Assembly: GCA_030680835.1 (NCBI GenBank)
Contig: JAUXUD010000017.1
Location: 1 to 32,639 of the forward strand
Source: Bacteroidota bacterium
Lineage (GTDB): Bacteria > Bacteroidota > Bacteroidia > UKL13-3
Length of the DNA: 32,639 bases
Direction: 5' to 3'
Part shown: piece after piece, positions 31,513-32,639 of the stretch
Layout of the letters: every line of letters starts with the position of its first letter
Numbering within the stretch: the first letter of the stretch is position 1
Made by a program: the position numbers and the translations under genes
The notes under the pieces: generated by a model
Told to the model about the DNA's origin: nothing
What the model saw: only the letters and a program-made list of their open reading frames with translations
Databases searched by the model: none

Positions 31513-32372
31513 TCAAAGATTGATTTACTGATATTAAAAAGTACTTCCTTGCGATACCAGGCAGATGCCCTGATATCTGAGATAGGACTTGAATAGGATA
31601 AAATATGTTCAGCAAATTCATTTTTTTCCTTTACCGATATACGATCAAAATTTTTACCGGTTAAATAAGTACAGGCTTTTTTGGGAAATCGAATGGAAGG
31701 GGCTGATGAACCAATTCCTGCACCTGCATCGATTACCATTCCGTCCGCATCAATCTGAATATGATAGGCAAGCGAAACCACTGAGCATTCCATAGAACGC
31801 CGGGTTCCGATTTTAATGAAACCGGAAAATACTCTTTTTGTTTTTCTGTCATTTACAGGTATGATAACCGCATACAAAACCTCATTGGATTTAAGAATTG
31901 TTTTTCTGAGTCCGGTAAAAAAATCTGTAATTGGAACTGTTCTAATTTTACCGCTGGTCCCCAGAATTTCACATTCTGCTTTCAAGGCCATTAAAGCACA
32001 TGAAATATCACCCGACGGGGAGGCTGTACACAGATTGCCTCCAATGGTTGCCACCTGCCTGATTTGCGTGGAAGCCAGATTCCAGGCCGCTTCATGAAGT
32101 ACCGGAAAATGTATTCTCAGGGCTTCATTCATTACAATATTATGCGCACTGAACAAGGCTCCGATATGATACGCTTTTGCCGACTTTTTAATGCCTGTAA
32201 ACTGCGCATCTTTTATTTGTGAAAGATTGATGATGGTTAAATTTTCTTCAGGTTGTTTCCTGAGTTCCATCAGCAAGTCTGTGAATCCCGCGCCAAAGCG
32301 AAAATTATTTTCCCTGCGAATTGCACCCAGCAACTCGGATTTTGTTTTAGGGTTTATAATATTGAATTCCAT
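31509..32372 (-). CDS. CoxM/XdhB-type FAD-binding subunit of a molybdenum hydroxylase
   Basis: A 287-aa protein of the FAD-binding domain 5 family, the medium subunit of xanthine dehydrogenase and carbon monoxide dehydrogenase. FRFGAGFTDLL near residue 25 and IRQVATIGGNLCTASPSGD near 100 are the FAD-binding segments; the C-terminal domain (FSGFIKIGTRRSMECSVVSLAY) is present. No molybdopterin or iron-sulfur subunit is in the window, so the partners lie elsewhere. Sits between a cysteine-synthase-like gene and a HisC-like gene, overlapping the latter by 4 nt. Confidence 0.88.
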   Translation of the reverse strand: MEFNIINPKTKSELLGAIRRENNFRFGAGFTDLLMELRKQPEENLTIINLSQIKDAQFTGIKKSAKAYHIGALFSAHNIVMNEALRIHFPVLHEAAWNLASTQIRQVATIGGNLCTASPSGDISCALMALKAECEILGTSGKIRTVPITDFFTGLRKTILKSNEVLYAVIIPVNDRKTKRVFSGFIKIGTRRSMECSVVSLAYHIQIDADGMVIDAGAGIGSSAPSIRFPKKACTYLTGKNFDRISVKEKNEFAEHILSYSSPISDIRASAWYRKEVLFNISKSIFE

Positions 32373-32411
32373 ATAATAAAATTAATATTTAAAAATTTCA
32401 TCAAAAATTCA

Positions 32412-32639
32412 TTAAAAAAGACTCAAATACCTTTCTGCCCGGTCCGACAATACCGTGACCACAATTCCCTCCGGATTGTTTTTTTGAATCCATCGTTCGG
32501 CTGCAAGTACATTTGCGCCAGAACTGAATCCCACCAAAATTCCCATATCTTTTATCAGTCCACGTGCACGCTCTTTTGCCTCCTCAGTAGTTATCAGCAA
32601 AATTTCATCCAATAGCCTGAGGTCAACCAGAAATTTACC
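32412..32639 (-). CDS. Cysteine synthase-like PLP enzyme, C-terminal part (cut by window end)
   Basis: The last about 75 codons of a gene that starts beyond the window; the frame stays open to the last base. It resembles the C-terminus of cysteine synthase/cystathionine beta-synthase family enzymes: LLITTEEAKERARGLIKD, GFSSGANVLAAERW, VVTVLSDRAERYLSLF. The PLP lysine and substrate loop are outside. Separated by 39 bp from the FAD-subunit gene, same strand, likely one operon. Confidence 0.82.
   Translation of the reverse strand, partial: GKFLVDLRLLDEILLITTEEAKERARGLIKDMGILVGFSSGANVLAAERWIQKNNPEGIVVTVLSDRAERYLSLF

Overview
The window looks like a chromosomal segment from a member of the Bacteroidota. 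The evidence is low GC and AT-rich spacers, promoters with the TAnnTTTG -7 element, an almost complete lack of Shine-Dalgarno sequences, two secreted proteins with C-terminal type IX secretion (T9SS type A) sorting domains, and families common in this phylum (LruC-domain lipoprotein, GSCFA protein, delta-60 repeat protein, tandem-domain universal stress proteins, GT9 transferase). I cannot name the genus; an uncultured Chitinophagales- or Saprospiria-like lineage would fit.

Layout. 1-76: tRNA-Arg(UCU), minus strand, with a broken 5' copy of itself just upstream. 256-3892: mscL, dnaG and a lysine-type saccharopine/alanine dehydrogenase-like gene. 4146-8586: GT9 glycosyltransferase, alpha/beta hydrolase, universal stress protein, RNase HI and CorA. 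8671-10960 (minus): probable operon of rfbC, tryptophan 2,3-dioxygenase and two small exported proteins. 11075-14117 (plus): membrane-anchored coiled-coil protein, small lipoprotein, free methionine-R-sulfoxide reductase and MFS transporter. 14114-16036 (minus): exported protein, SSAT-like acetyltransferase, outer-membrane barrel. 16090-20730: endonuclease III, an unknown 156-aa protein, GSCFA protein and LruC lipoprotein. 20993-26273: second universal stress protein, nucleoside phosphorylase, DprA, alkaline phosphatase with an overlapping small membrane protein, and GH25 lysozyme. 26468-26665: tRNA pseudogene plus intact tRNA-Met(CAU). 27035-30499: M1 aminopeptidase and delta-60 protein, both T9SS cargo. 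30511-32639 (minus): a cysteine synthase-like fragment, a CoxM-type FAD subunit and a HisC-like aminotransferase in one apparent operon.

The genes are mostly housekeeping. The striking content is between them. Almost every spacer longer than about 80 bp carries arrays of 7-bp units. The units differ from locus to locus but usually fit one pattern, (G/A)ANNTAN, read in the sense of the gene whose 3' end they follow. The 7-bp register holds even where the unit sequence changes. Several arrays run into the upstream gene and supply its stop codon and last codons (GT9, acetyltransferase, Nth, DprA, second USP, 83-aa membrane protein). Where two arrays face each other they can pair as long imperfect hairpins, which may act as terminators.

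A second element, the 18-bp palindrome TCCCGATAGCTATCGGGA, occurs six times. Four copies sit in or next to heptamer arrays. The other two sit at the same place, the D-loop, of two unrelated degenerate tRNA copies, each directly upstream of the intact tRNA. The palindrome, the heptamer arrays and the tRNA-linked copies are the best candidates here for something undescribed. I could not search databases, so novelty is untested.
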